Below are positions 43,046-52,456 of a stretch of 64,000 nt of DNA, in pieces (the first letter of the stretch is position 1; every line of letters begins with the position of its first letter). Source of the stretch: Ktedonosporobacter rubrisoli (GTDB taxonomy: Bacteria > Chloroflexota > Ktedonobacteria > Ktedonobacterales > Ktedonobacteraceae); NCBI RefSeq assembly GCF_004208415.1, contig NZ_CP035758.1, positions 6,510,001 through 6,574,000 of the forward strand. The letters are read 5' to 3'. The position numbers and the translations under genes were made by a program. The notes beneath the pieces were generated by a model. That model worked only from the letters and a program-made list of their open reading frames with translations, was not told the origin of the DNA and ran no database searches.

Positions 43046-44392
43046 ATGACACAAACGTCTAGCTCACAGAGACCCTCGTCGCTCTGGACCAACCGAAATT
43101 ATCTACTACTCTGGATCGGACAATCCTTTTCACTGATCGGTGATTACTTCTTCATAGCCACTATCGCTATCTGGATCATTGATCGACTGGCTCACGGCCA
43201 GCCCTGGCTCCCGTTAGCGGCTGGCGCTGTTCCCCTGCTGGGAGCCGTGCCCGCGCTCCTTCTCGCGCCTCCCGCCGGTGTCTTTGTCGATCGTTGGGAC
43301 AGACGACGAACCATGCTCTGGACAGATATAGTACGCACAATCCTCGTCGCACTTTTCCTGCTCCTGACCATCTTCGTAAACGAGCCTACCTGGCTATTAA
43401 TAAGCAGCTATGCCACAGTGCTACTCTGCGCCTGTGGTGCACAATTCTTTATGCCCGCACGCGTGGCTGTGGTCAACGATATTATTCTTCCCGAGCAACG
43501 GCCGATGGCCTTTGGCTCATTGCAGCAGGCCAATTACCTGGCGCAGATCGTCGGCCCCGCCCTGGCCGCCCCGCTCTACATTCTGCTGGGTCCGGTCTGG
43601 GCTATCGCGCTTAACGCCCTCTCCTATCTCGTCTCGTTTCTGGTCCTGGTCCTTTTGCGCGTACCAGCTTATCAGCGCGATTCTACCCAGAGCAAAACTA
43701 GCTTCTGGGTAGAATTTAGAGAAGGCCTTAACTTCTTTGTCACTAATCGCGTCCTGGTGACGCTGCTGATCAGCGGCATGATCTTTATGTTCGCCGGTAT
43801 GGCCTTTAACTCGTTTGAATATCTCTATGGTGTTGAGAATCTGCACATTACTAATGGCTTGCTTGGACTCTACGTCGGCTGCTACGGGATTGGCGTTGTG
43901 ATTGGCCTGCCCATTACCGCTTCGCTGGCCAGGCGCTATAGCGAGGTACAGATCCTCTGGATCTTTTTGCTTGGGCACGGGTTAATGACCATAATTCTCT
44001 CGCGCATGACCTCATTGATCCCTGGCATGATCTGTACGCTTCTGATTGGCTTTTTCAGCACCGCCATCTATGTGACGGTACGTCCGCTGACGATGCGCGT
44101 AACCCCATCGCGCTTAATCGGGCGCGTGATGGCCTTCGAGAGTCCATTGATTACCGCCGCCTCGCTCATAGGTGGCACGCTGGCCAGCGTGCTGGCCTCG
44201 ACAGTTTTACAAAACCTTCACGCAACCTTTGCTGGCTTCACTTTTGGCCGTCTCGATACTATCTTTTTTATCGTAGGGCTTCTGGTAATGTGTGCAGGAA
44301 TCTTCGCCAGGCTGACCCTCTATCGAGAAGTCAAAAAATTGAACGCCGAGGATACGGTCCAGCAACCCAGCGCGGCCGCCGTCACTGAATAG
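43046..44392 (+). CDS. MFS transporter, drug-efflux (MFS_3) type
   Basis: 448 residues with twelve predicted membrane helices. The N-terminus LWTNRNYLLLWIGQSFSLIGDYFF and the loop DRWDRRRTMLWTDIVR are typical of the MFS_3/macrolide efflux (MefA-like) or enterobactin exporter group. It uses the proton gradient to expel small molecules; substrate unknown. ATG follows AAAAGGAAACC. A TetR repressor lies 83 bases downstream on the same strand and is the likely local regulator. Confidence 0.9.
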   Translation: MTQTSSSQRPSSLWTNRNYLLLWIGQSFSLIGDYFFIATIAIWIIDRLAHGQPWLPLAAGAVPLLGAVPALLLAPPAGVFVDRWDRRRTMLWTDIVRTILVALFLLLTIFVNEPTWLLISSYATVLLCACGAQFFMPARVAVVNDIILPEQRPMAFGSLQQANYLAQIVGPALAAPLYILLGPVWAIALNALSYLVSFLVLVLLRVPAYQRDSTQSKTSFWVEFREGLNFFVTNRVLVTLLISGMIFMFAGMAFNSFEYLYGVENLHITNGLLGLYVGCYGIGVVIGLPITASLARRYSEVQILWIFLLGHGLMTIILSRMTSLIPGMICTLLIGFFSTAIYVTVRPLTMRVTPSRLIGRVMAFESPLITAASLIGGTLASVLASTVLQNLHATFAGFTFGRLDTIFFIVGLLVMCAGIFARLTLYREVKKLNAEDTVQQPSAAAVTE

Positions 44393-44475
44393 GCAGCAGA
44401 CCGAGCTTGACACGCCTGGAGCTTCTCGATATAGTACAGCAAAGAAACAGCTGTCGAAAAAAGGACTGAAGGTCG

Positions 44476-45126
44476 ATGCAAGAATCGGGAAGCTCTCTCC
44501 ACAATAAAGAGGCCAGCCGCCGCGCTCGTCGCATGCAACGACGCCTTGAGGATATTCTCAAGGTTGCTGCTCGCATGTTCGCTGAGCACGGCTATGAAGG
44601 CACCACCCTGGAAATGATAGCTGAAGATCTGGGGCTCTCGAAACCAGGGCTGTACTATTATGTAAAGAGCAAAGAAGAGGTGCTGGAACATATTTTCCGC
44701 AGAATCTTCAAGGCGATTCTCGCAAGCCTCTCTACTGCTGTCTCGCCGGAGATGCTCCCGCAAGAGCGTCTCTACCATCTGATTACAGCATATGTTACGC
44801 ACGCCTGCATCTATCCCGAAGGCCATGCTCTCTTCCTCTACGAAAGTCATCTCTTAAACGTCTGCAACGATGAGCTTCGTGCGCTGCGCGACCTCTACCA
44901 ACAACAGATAGAGGAGGCCATCACTGCCGGTATCCAGCAAAACATTTTCCATATCACAGATGCCAGGCTGGCCAGTTTGGCCCTGGTAGGAGCTCTGCAT
45001 CCTATTCCGCTCTGGTATAAGCCCAGCGGCTCCTTAACTCCCGGCGAGATTGCCGAATATTACGCCCGTATGCTCATTGGTGGCCTGGTAAATCCGTTGA
45101 CCAGACCCTTCAGTCACGCGCACTAA
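44476..45126 (+). CDS. TetR/AcrR-family regulator
   Basis: 216 residues. The N-terminal HTH (about 24-70) is ILKVAARMFAEHGYEGTTLEMIAEDLGLSKPGLYYYVKSKEEVLEHIF; the C-terminal helical domain (about 90-205) binds the inducer. The basic N-terminal extension (RRARRMQRRLED) is typical. It is adjacent to the MFS gene and probably represses it. ATG is preceded by GAAGG. Confidence 0.9.
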   Translation: MQESGSSLHNKEASRRARRMQRRLEDILKVAARMFAEHGYEGTTLEMIAEDLGLSKPGLYYYVKSKEEVLEHIFRRIFKAILASLSTAVSPEMLPQERLYHLITAYVTHACIYPEGHALFLYESHLLNVCNDELRALRDLYQQQIEEAITAGIQQNIFHITDARLASLALVGALHPIPLWYKPSGSLTPGEIAEYYARMLIGGLVNPLTRPFSHAH

Positions 45127-45236
45127 TCCCTGCCCCTTCATCCCCTTGACAGGCTCTTCTTCTCCTAGCTATACTTTGCCATAGGTTCGTTTTTCGACCG
45201 AGGGTAAATTTTTCAAGCAAAAGGAAAGGATGTAAT

Positions 45237-45722
45237 ATGATGTACTGGCTGGCCCAGGTAAATATCGGACGAATGCTGGCTCCGCTCAGCGATCCTGTTA
45301 TGGCAGGATTTGTGGCAAAGTTAGATGAGATTAACACGTTGGCGGATAACAGCGAGGGCTTTATCTGGCGCTTGCAAACACCCGAAGGGAATGCAACTTC
45401 TTTACGTCACTTTGAAGATGAGCTCATTCTTGTGAACCTCTCTGTGTGGACTGATCTTGCTACTTACGCCAACTTTGTCTACAAAAGTCAGCACCGCCAA
45501 TTGATCCAGCAACGTCGCCAGTGGTTCCAGAAGTTTGAGGGCCCGTATACAGCCATCTGGTGGATTCCTCGTGAGCATACTCCCGACGTCAAGGAGGCCA
45601 AAGAGCGCCTGGAGCATCTGCGTATACACGGCGAGACGCCTTACGCCTTCACCTTCAAAAAGACGTTTCCGGCTCCCGCAGAAAGCGATAACATCAGTTC
45701 GCCGCTTATCGTGAAGGGCTAG
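45237..45722 (+). CDS. DUF3291-family protein
   Basis: 161 residues with the family hallmarks: LAQVNIGRMLAPLSDPVMAGFVAKLDEINTLADNSEGFIWRLQ, then NLSVWTDLATYANFVYKSQHRQLIQQRRQWF and YTAIWWIPREHTPDVKEAKERLEHL. This is a ferredoxin-like dimeric alpha/beta fold akin to ABM monooxygenases; the function is not established. Two adjacent ATGs follow AAAGGAAAGG. It stands alone between the TetR gene and proline dehydrogenase. Confidence 0.85.
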   Translation: MMYWLAQVNIGRMLAPLSDPVMAGFVAKLDEINTLADNSEGFIWRLQTPEGNATSLRHFEDELILVNLSVWTDLATYANFVYKSQHRQLIQQRRQWFQKFEGPYTAIWWIPREHTPDVKEAKERLEHLRIHGETPYAFTFKKTFPAPAESDNISSPLIVKG

Positions 45723-45752
45723 CCTTGCGCCTGGCCGGCCGCGCAAAGACTA

Positions 45753-45786
45753 CATGCTTCAGCAAATAGTATATACTACAAGCATG
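45753..45786. promoter_or_regulatory. Nested palindrome upstream of proline dehydrogenase
   Basis: CATGCTT (45753-45759) and AAGCATG (45780-45786) are perfect outer arms; within them TAGTATATACTA (45767-45778) is itself a perfect palindrome. The element ends 60 bases before the proline dehydrogenase ATG, a position suited to an operator. Confidence 0.5.
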
Positions 45787-45846
45787 ACTAGCCAAACTCT
45801 CAAACGTTTTACAGAATTTCCAGCATAAGCTAAAGGACTGAACATT

Positions 45847-46821
45847 ATGCAAACCCCAGAGGAGCTAGAAGCAGCTCTAGCATTGAAATCTATAGCGCGC
45901 AATATTTCGCTCAAATCTTCGCTCCAACAGATGCCCAAAGTCTATTCCGCGCTCTGGCCAGCCGCCCGACGCTTTGTCACCGGAGAAACGCGGCAGGATG
46001 CCATCGATACAGCCAGAACACTTGCCGCTCAGGGATACAGCACTTCTTTAGAGTGCATCGGCGAAAATACGGCCACCGAGCAGGCATGCCAGGACGCCAT
46101 GAGTGAATTTCTCGCCTTAAGCCAGGCCATAGAAACAGCCTCCCTGGCCGGGAGCGCCACCCTTTCGCTCGATCTTTCACACATCGGCCTTTCCGTAAGC
46201 CGGGAACTGGCGCTTGAAAATCTTCAGCGCCTCGCCCAGGATACCAGAGCGCGCGGCATCTCCATGATGCTAGGGATGGAGGAATCCGAGAAAATTCCAG
46301 CAATCCTTGAGGTATATACGCAGGTAGCTGAGCAGCATCAGCATATGGGGATTACGCTCCAAGCGCACCTCTATCGCACGCCTGACGATCTCGCTATGCT
46401 GCTTCGCCTGCCCGGAAAGATCCGGCTCGTCAAGGGAGCCTTCCAGGAACCGGCTGAACGCGCCATGCAGCGCGGGGAAGAGCTAAACTTACGCTTTCTC
46501 GCGCTGGCCCAGAAGCTGGTTGAAGCTCAGCATTCGCTCTGGCTTGCCACGCATGATCAGCAACTGCTGCAAGAATGTGAGCGGCGTGGCATCTTGAGCA
46601 GTCCACATACAGAAGTGGAGATGCTCTACGGCGTTCGCTCAGATCTGTTGAAGCAGACGAAACAAGCGGGGCAGCAAACGCGTCTGTATCTACCGTATGG
46701 CCTTGAATGGTATCTCTATCTCTGCCATCGGCTTGCCGAATATCCCCCCAACATCTATCGCGCCCTTGCCGATTGTGTGCAGCCCTCAAGAACAGAGCAG
46801 ATAGTAAACGACTATCTCTAG
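45847..46821 (+). CDS. Proline dehydrogenase-family flavoenzyme
   Basis: 324 residues, the monofunctional PRODH (beta/alpha)8 barrel. Motifs: FVTGETRQDAIDTARTLAAQGYSTSLECIGE, a catalytic-region Lys in RLVKGAF, LATHDQQL, VEMLYGVR and the C-terminal substrate-binding RLYLPYGLEWYLYLCHRLAEYPPN. The usual YxxRRxxE near the C-terminus reads LCHRLAE, so one substrate Arg is a His here. It would oxidise proline (or hydroxyproline) to pyrroline carboxylate with FAD. No pyrroline-5-carboxylate dehydrogenase is adjacent. Confidence 0.85.
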   Translation: MQTPEELEAALALKSIARNISLKSSLQQMPKVYSALWPAARRFVTGETRQDAIDTARTLAAQGYSTSLECIGENTATEQACQDAMSEFLALSQAIETASLAGSATLSLDLSHIGLSVSRELALENLQRLAQDTRARGISMMLGMEESEKIPAILEVYTQVAEQHQHMGITLQAHLYRTPDDLAMLLRLPGKIRLVKGAFQEPAERAMQRGEELNLRFLALAQKLVEAQHSLWLATHDQQLLQECERRGILSSPHTEVEMLYGVRSDLLKQTKQAGQQTRLYLPYGLEWYLYLCHRLAEYPPNIYRALADCVQPSRTEQIVNDYL

Positions 46822-46834
46822 GAGAATATAAAAG

Positions 46835-46864
46835 ATAGAGCAGCGTGGTTCTGCGCTGCCCTAT
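46835..46864. terminator. Bidirectional terminator
   Basis: GCAGCG (46840-46845) pairs with CGCTGC (46854-46859), extended after one mismatch by ATAG/CTAT, with an eight-base loop. It lies between the convergent proline dehydrogenase and ABC exporter genes. Confidence 0.6.
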
Positions 46865-46894
46865 TTGCCTGTATTATATACTTACCACTGAGGG

Positions 46895-48739
46895 CTAAGC
46901 TACGCCCTCATCCTTCAATTGCTGGGCAACCGGGACAAAGCCCTCGCCGGGGCGATAGTCAGGCGATTGATGGCGGAAGTATGTATTGTAAAGCTCGGCA
47001 TAATGGCCAGCCTGCTGCATCAAGTGCTCATGGTTTCCCTCCTCGACCACCAGCCCTTTGTTCAGCACAATGATGCGATCAGCATGGCGAATCGTCGAGA
47101 GGCGGTGGGCAATCACAATCGCCGTGCGCTGCTCAAGAATCAGATCAAGGCTTTCCTGGATCTGGGCCTCAGTCAGCGGATCAACGCTGGCCGTTGCCTC
47201 GTCCATAATGATAATCGAGGGGTCCTGCAGCAGCACGCGCGCCAGGGCGACAAGCTGGCGCTGCCCCATCGAGAGAGCCTTACCTTCCTCGCCTACCTGG
47301 GTATCAAGGCCTTCGGGCAGAGCTTCCAGCCAGTCCCCACCACCGATGCGCTGCGCTACGGCCATGACATCCTTGTACGCGGCCTCGGGGCGCGCGTAGC
47401 GAATGTTATCGGCCACGCTGCCGGAGAAGAGAAACGGAACCTGGGGCACGATGCCCAGCTGCCGATGAAAAGCTGCAAGATCAAAGGTGCGTATATCCAG
47501 CCCATCCACAAGAATCTTGCCACCCTGGAACTCGTAGAAGCGCGCCACAAGTTTGCCCAGGCTGGATTTACCCGCGCCAGTATGCCCGACAAAGGCTACT
47601 GTCTCGCCAGCCTTGATCTTCAGGTTGAAGCTTGGCAGCACCGTCTGCCGATCATCATAGCTAAAGTAGACATCCTTGAACTCGATCTCCCCGCGCAACT
47701 GCTTCACCGGCTGCTGATCTATCTGATGCACGCGCGGCTCGGCGTCCAGCAAAGCAAAGACGCGCTCACTTGCCGAGAGCCCAAGCTGAAACTGGCTCCA
47801 AAACGAAGCAATACCGGTAAGAGGCGACCAGAGCAGCCCGATGCTCTGCACAAAAAGGAACCAGTCGCCAGCCGAGATCGTATGGCTCAGCACATTAGAG
47901 CCGCCAAAGTAGATCACGATAGTTGTACCGATGTTCGCAATGGCCACCAGCACAGGAAAGATTCCGTTGTAGAGCGAGCCTGAGAGCACATTGACTTTGT
48001 ACCACTGCTTATTGACCCCGCTAAAGTCATTGTACATGCTCTGTTCCTGCCGAAAATTCTTGGCCACAGTAATACCGCTGACCACTTCCTGCACGTTGGC
48101 ATTGACGCGCGCTAAGGAGCGCTGTGAGCGCTGGGTAGCCCGGCGCGCTACGGCGCGGAAGATCAGGGCTACCACAATAATCAGCGGCAGAATCGAGAAG
48201 GTAAGCAGGGCCAGATGCCAGCTTCTAAAAAAGAGCACTGTAGCAATAATAAGGAACAGCAGGACCTGGCTGAGCAGGTTGAGCGAGAGCGTGACAACCG
48301 TGGCAAAGCTCTCGGTATCCGAGGTCACACGGCTCACGATCTTGCCCGAAATGAACTCGTCGAAGAAGGACATATCGCGGTCCATCACCGAGGAGAAGGC
48401 ATCCTTACGCAGCTGGAGCACTACGTCACCAACGGCGCGCGCCGCGAACCACTGGCGAAACATATTGCACGTCCAGGAGAGCACAGCCGCGATGAGCACA
48501 AAGCCGACGAGAAGCAAGGCAGTCTGCCAGACCTTTGACAGTACCAGCGTGTCAATCGTGTTTGAGATCAGGATCGGGTAAATTGCATCTAGCAATGAAC
48601 TAAAGACGACAAGCGCAGTGACCGCCAGCATCAGCAGCAGCTTGGGGCGAAAATAGCCAATGATGCGCGCGATAAGCTGGCTATCTTTATACGTTCGATC
48701 ATAGGCCTCGGCATCCAGGCCATCCATGATAAAACCCAT
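46895..48739 (-). CDS. ABC exporter half-transporter, canonical NBD
   Basis: 614 residues: six membrane helices (about 35-320), then an ATPase domain with Walker A GHTGAGKS, signature LSMGQRQLV, Walker B IIIMDEATASVD with the catalytic Glu, and His in the switch loop (IVIAHRLSTIRHADRI). ATG follows AAAGGA. It lies 11 bases after the 607-codon ABC gene, with which it should form a heterodimer that exports lipids, drugs or peptides. In the pair this subunit carries the competent Glu. Confidence 0.92.
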   Translation of the reverse strand: MGFIMDGLDAEAYDRTYKDSQLIARIIGYFRPKLLLMLAVTALVVFSSLLDAIYPILISNTIDTLVLSKVWQTALLLVGFVLIAAVLSWTCNMFRQWFAARAVGDVVLQLRKDAFSSVMDRDMSFFDEFISGKIVSRVTSDTESFATVVTLSLNLLSQVLLFLIIATVLFFRSWHLALLTFSILPLIIVVALIFRAVARRATQRSQRSLARVNANVQEVVSGITVAKNFRQEQSMYNDFSGVNKQWYKVNVLSGSLYNGIFPVLVAIANIGTTIVIYFGGSNVLSHTISAGDWFLFVQSIGLLWSPLTGIASFWSQFQLGLSASERVFALLDAEPRVHQIDQQPVKQLRGEIEFKDVYFSYDDRQTVLPSFNLKIKAGETVAFVGHTGAGKSSLGKLVARFYEFQGGKILVDGLDIRTFDLAAFHRQLGIVPQVPFLFSGSVADNIRYARPEAAYKDVMAVAQRIGGGDWLEALPEGLDTQVGEEGKALSMGQRQLVALARVLLQDPSIIIMDEATASVDPLTEAQIQESLDLILEQRTAIVIAHRLSTIRHADRIIVLNKGLVVEEGNHEHLMQQAGHYAELYNTYFRHQSPDYRPGEGFVPVAQQLKDEGVA

Positions 48740-48750
48740 CTCTTATTCCT

Positions 48751-50538
48751 TTACTCTCCACCTGCTGCGCTCACCGGCAGCGCACTCTCATAATGCGAGA
48801 AGATCCGGCGATAGAGATCGCAGCGATCCAGTAACTCTTCATGCGACCCCTGATCGATCAGCTCGCCCTTTCTGATCACAAGCACGGTATCGGCCCAGCG
48901 GATCTGCGAGAGACGGTGCGTAATCAATAAGGTTGTGCGGCCCTGCAAGACGCGCTTAATGGCCTTCTGTATCTCATCTTCGGTCGCGCTATCAACTGCG
49001 CTTGTCGAATCGTCAAGAATGAGGATACGGGGATCGGTTAGCAAGGCACGGGCGATCGCCAGGCGCTGGCGTTGACCACCCGAGAGGGTGACACCGCGTT
49101 CGCCGATGACTGTCTCATAGCCTTCTTTAAAGCCCATGATAAAGTCGTGAGCCTGAGCATCCCTGGCCGCCGCTTCAATCGCCGCCTGGTCGGCCTTCTG
49201 GCCAAGACCATAAGCAATATTCTCAGCGACAGTTCGCGAGAACAGGAAGATATCCTGCTCAATCGTCGAGATCTGCGAGCGCAAGGAGTCAAGGCTCCAC
49301 TTGCGCACATCCACGCCATCGACAAGGATGCGGCCCTCGTTGGCATCATAGATGCGATTGACAAGCTTGGTAAGCGTGCTCTTGCCCGAACCGGTCTGTC
49401 CCACAATCGCGATGGTCTGCCCGGGTCTGGCCCTGAAAGAGATGTTCTTCAGGATAGGAGTTGAGCCATAGCTAAAGGTGACGTTCTCAAAGACTATCTC
49501 GCCCTCCATCTCGGCTTTATAGCCTTCCCCGTTCTCGTCAAGATCGCTTTCTTCCTTCATCAGGGCCAGAATGCGCCTGGCTCCGGCAAAGCCTAGCTGC
49601 ACCAGGCTAAAGCTCCAGATTGACATAAAGGTTACAAAGCGCAGCTGGCTCATCAGAATCATAAACGAGACAAGCGTGCCAAGATTGATCTGGCCCTGTG
49701 AGAGCAGGTAGAGGCCGTGTAGAAAGGCCAGGGCCAGGAAGATGCCCAGCAGGAGCGTCGGTAGATAGCGTCCCTGAATGCGGCCATTCTTTACATAGTA
49801 GTCGCGATAGCGCGTCGCCTGCTCGGCAAACTTGCGCTTCTCCTGCTCCTCTTGCGCCGTGGCCTTGATTACCTCAACGCCGGTCACCGCCTCGTTGAGA
49901 ACTGCATTGGTATCGCCAAACTGCTCGCGCATCTTGACCGAGACCGGGTTAAGCTGGCGCGAATAGAAACGCAGGGCAATGAAGAAGCAGAGCGTATAGG
50001 CCAGAGGCGTCAGCAAGAGCTGCGGGTTCAGTATAGCTATAAAGACGATGACCACGCTTAGACTTGAAAAGGAATCGCAGACGATATCAAAGCCAGGCAC
50101 CACCATATCGTTAAGCGTGGTGATATCGTTGGAGGCTCGGGCCATGACATCACCTACCCGCTGACGATTGTGAAAGGTCTGGCTCTTGCCCAGCAGGTTG
50201 ATATAGAGCTCTTCGCGGGCGTCGCGCGCAAAGCGCGTGGCAACCACCTGAGCGGTGAGGCGCGCCCCCAGATCGGTGGTCAGTGATAAAGCCACTATGC
50301 CTAGCACGCTCAGAGCCAGGACCAAAAGCTCTTGCGCCTTCCCCTGCGTGACCACATTAAATGCACTACCAGCCAGGAACGATATCGAAGAATACAAGCC
50401 ATTCGTCAGGACTGCCAGCAGGATAAAACCGAAGGCTAGCAGCTTATAGCGTAAAAGATGCGAAGCAATCCAGCGAACAGGCCCAGAGGAATTATAGTGA
50501 TATTCGCCAGCCACAGTAAATTCACTTTTTGAAAACAA
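48751..50538 (-). CDS. ABC exporter half-transporter with degenerate Walker B
   Basis: About 595 residues: six membrane helices, then an NBD with Walker A GQTGSGKS, signature LSGGQRQRL and Walker B LILDDSTSAVD, where Asp replaces the catalytic Glu. This is the hallmark of the non-hydrolysing half of heterodimeric exporters such as BmrC or TM287. The frame opens with ATG 50574, which has no SD; TTG 50538 follows GGAGG by five bases and is preferred. Partner gene 12 bases downstream. Confidence 0.9.
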   Translation of the reverse strand: MFSKSEFTVAGEYHYNSSGPVRWIASHLLRYKLLAFGFILLAVLTNGLYSSISFLAGSAFNVVTQGKAQELLVLALSVLGIVALSLTTDLGARLTAQVVATRFARDAREELYINLLGKSQTFHNRQRVGDVMARASNDITTLNDMVVPGFDIVCDSFSSLSVVIVFIAILNPQLLLTPLAYTLCFFIALRFYSRQLNPVSVKMREQFGDTNAVLNEAVTGVEVIKATAQEEQEKRKFAEQATRYRDYYVKNGRIQGRYLPTLLLGIFLALAFLHGLYLLSQGQINLGTLVSFMILMSQLRFVTFMSIWSFSLVQLGFAGARRILALMKEESDLDENGEGYKAEMEGEIVFENVTFSYGSTPILKNISFRARPGQTIAIVGQTGSGKSTLTKLVNRIYDANEGRILVDGVDVRKWSLDSLRSQISTIEQDIFLFSRTVAENIAYGLGQKADQAAIEAAARDAQAHDFIMGFKEGYETVIGERGVTLSGGQRQRLAIARALLTDPRILILDDSTSAVDSATEDEIQKAIKRVLQGRTTLLITHRLSQIRWADTVLVIRKGELIDQGSHEELLDRCDLYRRIFSHYESALPVSAAGGE

Positions 50539-50724
50539 GGAGACCTCCAGCCAGAAGTACGCTCCCAAATTCATGAGCAGTGAAAGAGCGCAAAAAGGAG
50601 AGGGTCTGGAAAACCCTCTTTACCTGAACCGTTTGTGAGGGACAAAGTACCCCTTACTTACACTTTTTACGAATTTGAGAACGCCCGAACGATGAACGAA
50701 AAGACTGTCTATATAGTATTGTAT

Positions 50725-51078
50725 TTAGATTCTTACAATATTTCTAGAGGGAACCCAGCCGCTTTCGCCAGATTGTTTTACACACCAGCACCAACCACTC
50801 TCTTCTTTCTCTACCTGCAGCCCCTCTCCTTCAGTCAGCGTGAGCTCAATGGCCTTATAATCGACGCGTACGCTGGCGCGCAGCGCATTGAGCTCAAGGT
50901 AGGCCTCAGGAACCCAGCCGCTTTTGCCGGCTTTACTGGTACACCAGAGCCAGGTCCAACCATCCCAGTTGTACTCTCTGCCATTGAGAGTAACTTCTTC
51001 TCCAGCACGCACGGCAATGGGATCGGCCGCGCTTCGCTCGTAGGCCTTCGTTACCCGCCCTTTGCAGCTCTCAGCCAT
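50725..51078 (-). CDS. Tandem SH3-like domain protein
   Basis: About 117 residues made of two SH3-type modules: CKGRVTKAYERSAADPIAVRAGEEVTL...GWTWLWCTSKAGKSGWVPEAYLE, and a second ASVRVDYKAIELTLTEGEGLQVEKEESGWCWCVKQSGESGWVPSRNI. The repeated GWVPxxY/N ends show internal duplication. No signal peptide is visible, so it is intracellular or a fragment. Start uncertain: ATG 51078 or TTG 51084/51090. Likely binds Pro-rich or cell-wall-type ligands (inferred). It is upstream of the ABC operon on the same strand. Confidence 0.75.
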   Translation of the reverse strand: MAESCKGRVTKAYERSAADPIAVRAGEEVTLNGREYNWDGWTWLWCTSKAGKSGWVPEAYLELNALRASVRVDYKAIELTLTEGEGLQVEKEESGWCWCVKQSGESGWVPSRNIVRI

Positions 51079-51580
51079 AATCAAGTCCAAACCTTCTGTA
51101 TAGAAATATGCTCAGGCTTTCCACGCACGAAAACCAGGGCTTTTACGTATGCCCTGGATATTTTGCTCAGCTTGCTGGCAGGTAGGTCAACACAACATAC
51201 AGCTTGACTCAGCCGCCAGCCCTCTCTTATAGTTCAATTGTTCTATCACTATCAGTATACTGTAAAGATCCTGACATCTTCTGTCAGGATTTCGACCACT
51301 TTTTGCTCCTTCAGGGCCTCAAAGCTTCAAGAACATGCGAATTTCCCTAAAACATAATTAATAGTAATCATTCACATAACTTGAAAGAATGATAATTATA
51401 TGCTATTGTTTGAGTACTGTGAGAACACGAGCGAGAGGCAAAAATACTGCTTGCTTGCGTACTACAGGCACTTCACAATTGCAGGCTACCAGGTGGAAGC
51501 ATGCACGACGACACAACTTCTGGCCCGTAGCCTCGTTATGGATCTGTCCCAGGTCGTTACCTAAGGAGGGAACCACAGTG

Positions 51581-52456
51581 ATGTATAGCGAGACTGTCTT
51601 GCATCTGCAACTATGGCGCGTCATCGCCAGCAAGCGCAGTACTGGCGAGCTATTCAACTGGTTTACGCATACAGCTATTCAGCAATTTGGCACGCAGATC
51701 GCCCAGGTGTGGACTTGCCCTGGTGAACCCACCCATGAGCCCCACCTAGAATTGCTGGCTTTTGCCGAGGATCGCGCATATCCCAGAAACCTTACCGGCA
51801 GCAAACAGACACTGGCAGTAGTAGAGCACATGCTCCAGCAGCAATATGATATCCCACTCCAATCGGTGCTCAATGTCTTTCCCACCCACCTGGCCACGCT
51901 TCTGCAGCGCTACGGCATTAATTTCTGCGCCGGCTGTGGCATAAGGGAGGATCTCTACCTCTCTTCCCTTGAAAGCCCACAACACGCAGATCTAGCCGAC
52001 ACTCCCCAGAAATTGGGGATATTTATTTTCTTGCGCCGACCTCCCCAGAGGCCGCTTACAGACATCTATACATTGTTACGACAGGCTCTAGTGATGGCAG
52101 AGCAAAAGCAACTCTTACGGATTCAGCGAACCTCATCAGCTCCTGCCCAGCATGCTCGATCTCTCGCTCTCAAAGCGCTTGTACCCCGCCACACAATGGA
52201 TGCTGCCGGAAACCCGCTCACCCTGACCATCGCAATAAGGGACAAAAACGCGCGCAATCTCTACCTGGCGATAGACGATCATAAGACCATCGCAGAGCTA
52301 GCAAGCCTTACGCAATTAAGTAAGGATGAAATGTCTCAGGCGCTACGGGTACTGCTCAAACAACAGCGCATTCAACTTTACGAACCTGGGCCAGGAGGAA
52401 AATCAGTTGATCACCGCCCAATCTTATACCAGGGAAGGAAGGACTGGCATTTATGA
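51581..52456 (+). CDS. Hypothetical protein with DUF1858/ScdA_N-like and winged-helix-like segments
   Basis: 291 residues. The middle (about 75-125) has VLNVFPTHLATLLQRYGINFCAGCGIREDLYL, which resembles the ScdA_N/DUF542 or DUF1858 helical domain, whose RYGIxFCxGC motif occurs in di-iron and Fe-S repair proteins. The C-terminal part (about 235-280) reads LAIDDHKTIAELASLTQLSKDEMSQALRVLLKQQRIQLYEPG, a winged helix. The frame is open to 51389, but ATG 51581 follows AAGGAGGG. It overlaps the next gene by four bases (ATGA). Regulator of the membrane partner is one reading; function unknown. Confidence 0.65.
   Translation: MYSETVLHLQLWRVIASKRSTGELFNWFTHTAIQQFGTQIAQVWTCPGEPTHEPHLELLAFAEDRAYPRNLTGSKQTLAVVEHMLQQQYDIPLQSVLNVFPTHLATLLQRYGINFCAGCGIREDLYLSSLESPQHADLADTPQKLGIFIFLRRPPQRPLTDIYTLLRQALVMAEQKQLLRIQRTSSAPAQHARSLALKALVPRHTMDAAGNPLTLTIAIRDKNARNLYLAIDDHKTIAELASLTQLSKDEMSQALRVLLKQQRIQLYEPGPGGKSVDHRPILYQGRKDWHL

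Noticed and set aside
46919..47983. 354-codon frame antisense to the ABC exporter gene
   Set aside because: Shadow of a clearly recognisable ABC protein; no motif or SD.
50635..51207. 190-codon plus-strand frame
   Set aside because: It is antisense to the tandem SH3 gene, whose repeated GWVP motifs are convincing.
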